Of a stretch of 6,165 nt of DNA, positions 5,602 to 6,165 are shown in pieces (position 1 is the stretch's first letter; the number at the start of each line of letters is the position of its first letter). The stretch is from assembly GCA_902495945.1 (NCBI GenBank), contig CABUZD010000105.1:1-6165 (forward strand). Reading direction: 5' to 3'. Under the pieces are notes generated by a model. It was not told where the DNA came from, searched no databases, and saw only the letters and a list, made by a program, of their open reading frames with translations. Both the position numbers and the translations under genes were made by a program. This DNA is from an uncultured Collinsella sp. GTDB taxonomy: Bacteria > Actinomycetota > Coriobacteriia > Coriobacteriales > Coriobacteriaceae.

Positions 5602-5639
5602 GCGGCCTCGGCTGGCACAGCAGTACCGACCGAGGCCGC
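5602..5639 (+). terminator. GC-rich hairpin after the M42 gene, possible terminator
   Basis: GCGGCCTCGG (5602-5611) pairs perfectly with CCGAGGCCGC (5630-5639) across an 18-nt loop, starting 8 nt after the M42 stop codon. There is no following T tract, so efficient intrinsic termination is uncertain. Confidence 0.5.
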
Positions 5640-5645
5640 CCACTG

Positions 5646-5716
5646 TAAGTTGCGGTGAAATAGGGACTGTTTAAGCGTTTTAAATGCGAAAACAGTCCCT
5701 ATTTCACCGCAACTTA
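5646..5716. repeat. Perfect 27-bp palindrome between convergent genes
   Basis: The arm at 5646-5672 is exactly reverse-complemented at 5690-5716, with a 17-nt spacer. CACTG (5641-5645) and CAGTG (5722-5726) can add five more pairs beyond a G5 bulge. Neither strand has a T tract after the stem, so it is not a standard terminator. It lies between the M42 stop (5594) and the stop of the HipA-like gene (5730-5732). The length and perfection point to a recent or maintained palindromic repeat, perhaps a REP- or MITE-like element. Confidence 0.85.
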
Positions 5717-5729
5717 GGGGGCAGTGCTG

Positions 5730-6165
5730 TTATCTCTGCACGTGACGTAGTACCTCAACGGCGGCGCTTACCTTTATCGTGCTGCGCTCGAGACCGCTGC
5801 GGATGGGCTTGAGGCGATTGCCTGCTGTTGCCCATGCGCTTTGTGAGAGGATTTCGACTGCCTCGTCGACGAACCCATCGAGATGCGACGCATCGAACCA
5901 ATCGAGCGAGTCAGCAAATGCTAGCTGAGCGGAAGGATCTGGACCAAACGGTTTGGCGGCAAATCCAAACTCCCCGGCAACGAGCACGGCGGTTGGCACG
6001 TTGTACCACAGGCAATTGCCACTATCGAACAGCGGTGCAGGCCGCATTTCTAGTGTGTCGACATTGCGGATGATGCCGAAGTTTCGCCAGTGGCGGTCGC
6101 TGTTGGCCAGGAGGGCATCGCAGACAATCATCTGCGACATGGATTTTCTTACCGCGGCTTCGTCA
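5730..6165 (-). CDS. HipA-like kinase domain protein, C-terminal part (cut by window edge)
   Basis: 144 residues of the C-terminal part are visible, and the frame is still open at the window end. Numbered from that edge, it contains ANSDRHWRNFG (20-30) and APLFDSG (43-49). In HipA-type Ser/Thr kinases the first holds the catalytic Asp (here D23) and a metal-binding Asn (N28). The second holds the DFG-like metal-binding Asp (D47). The catalytic core therefore looks intact. HipA proteins can be toxins of toxin-antitoxin pairs that phosphorylate aminoacyl-tRNA synthetases, but many related proteins are solitary kinases of unknown target. The N-terminal part and any HipB-like partner would lie upstream, beyond position 6165. 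The spacing from the catalytic loop to the DSG motif is as expected. The gene converges on the M42 gene. A kinase fold is likely; a toxin role is not shown. Confidence 0.85.
   Translation of the reverse strand, partial: DEAAVRKSMSQMIVCDALLANSDRHWRNFGIIRNVDTLEMRPAPLFDSGNCLWYNVPTAVLVAGEFGFAAKPFGPDPSAQLAFADSLDWFDASHLDGFVDEAVEILSQSAWATAGNRLKPIRSGLERSTIKVSAAVEVLRHVQR

Noticed and set aside
4575..5618. 347-codon minus-strand frame opposite the M42 gene
   Set aside because: Shadow of a gene with all M42 metal ligands; Ala/His/Val-rich with no recognisable domain.
814..5716. The three long palindromes as a CRISPR array or one repeat family
   Set aside because: They are kilobases apart and unrelated in sequence, with no regular spacers and no cas genes.

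Overview
The window looks like chromosomal DNA from a moderately high-GC anaerobe. The gene content is a YgiQ-type radical SAM protein with a Q/H/K-rich N-terminal tail, a DUF1275/YoaK membrane protein, a FucO-like iron alcohol dehydrogenase, an M42 peptidase and a HipA-like kinase. That mix, plus the codon choice, suggests a gut actinobacterium of the Coriobacteriia, with Collinsella as my best guess. The taxonomic call is an inference from gene style, not from a marker gene.

Layout, left to right. Positions 1-776 (minus) hold the N-terminal third or so of a YgiQ-family radical SAM protein, cut by the window edge. It is divergent from a 239-aa YoaK/DUF1275 membrane protein (1030-1749, plus). 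The gap between them carries a perfect 12-bp inverted repeat. YoaK converges on an AT-rich, probably acquired gene (1830-2501, minus) that may encode a LURP-one/tubby-like beta-barrel protein. A perfect 22-bp palindrome lies between these two 3' ends. A regulatory stretch of about 280 bp (2502-2782) serves this gene on one strand and fucO on the other. It holds candidate promoters and a LacI/cre-like palindrome.

fucO (2783-3949) is a lone, highly codon-biased lactaldehyde/1,2-propanediol oxidoreductase gene, closed by a textbook intrinsic terminator (4003-4034). Next is about 520 bp without a convincing gene (4035-4553). It contains a pair of related 23-nt motifs in inverted orientation about 230 bp apart, like the ends of a small non-autonomous element, with several predicted RNA hairpins. 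An M42 aminopeptidase gene (4554-5594) follows. It converges on the 3' end of a HipA-like kinase gene (5730-6165, minus, cut by the window edge), and a perfect 27-bp palindrome lies between them.

The five genes do not form an operon or a recognisable pathway. Each appears to be transcribed on its own. The protein-coding part is ordinary housekeeping and accessory content. The unexplained structure is in the intergenic DNA: three long perfect palindromes of unrelated sequence, the paired inverted motifs at 4111 and 4342, and the compositional break at about 1.82-2.58 kb. I see no CRISPR array, tRNA, rRNA, transposase gene or clear new multi-gene system.
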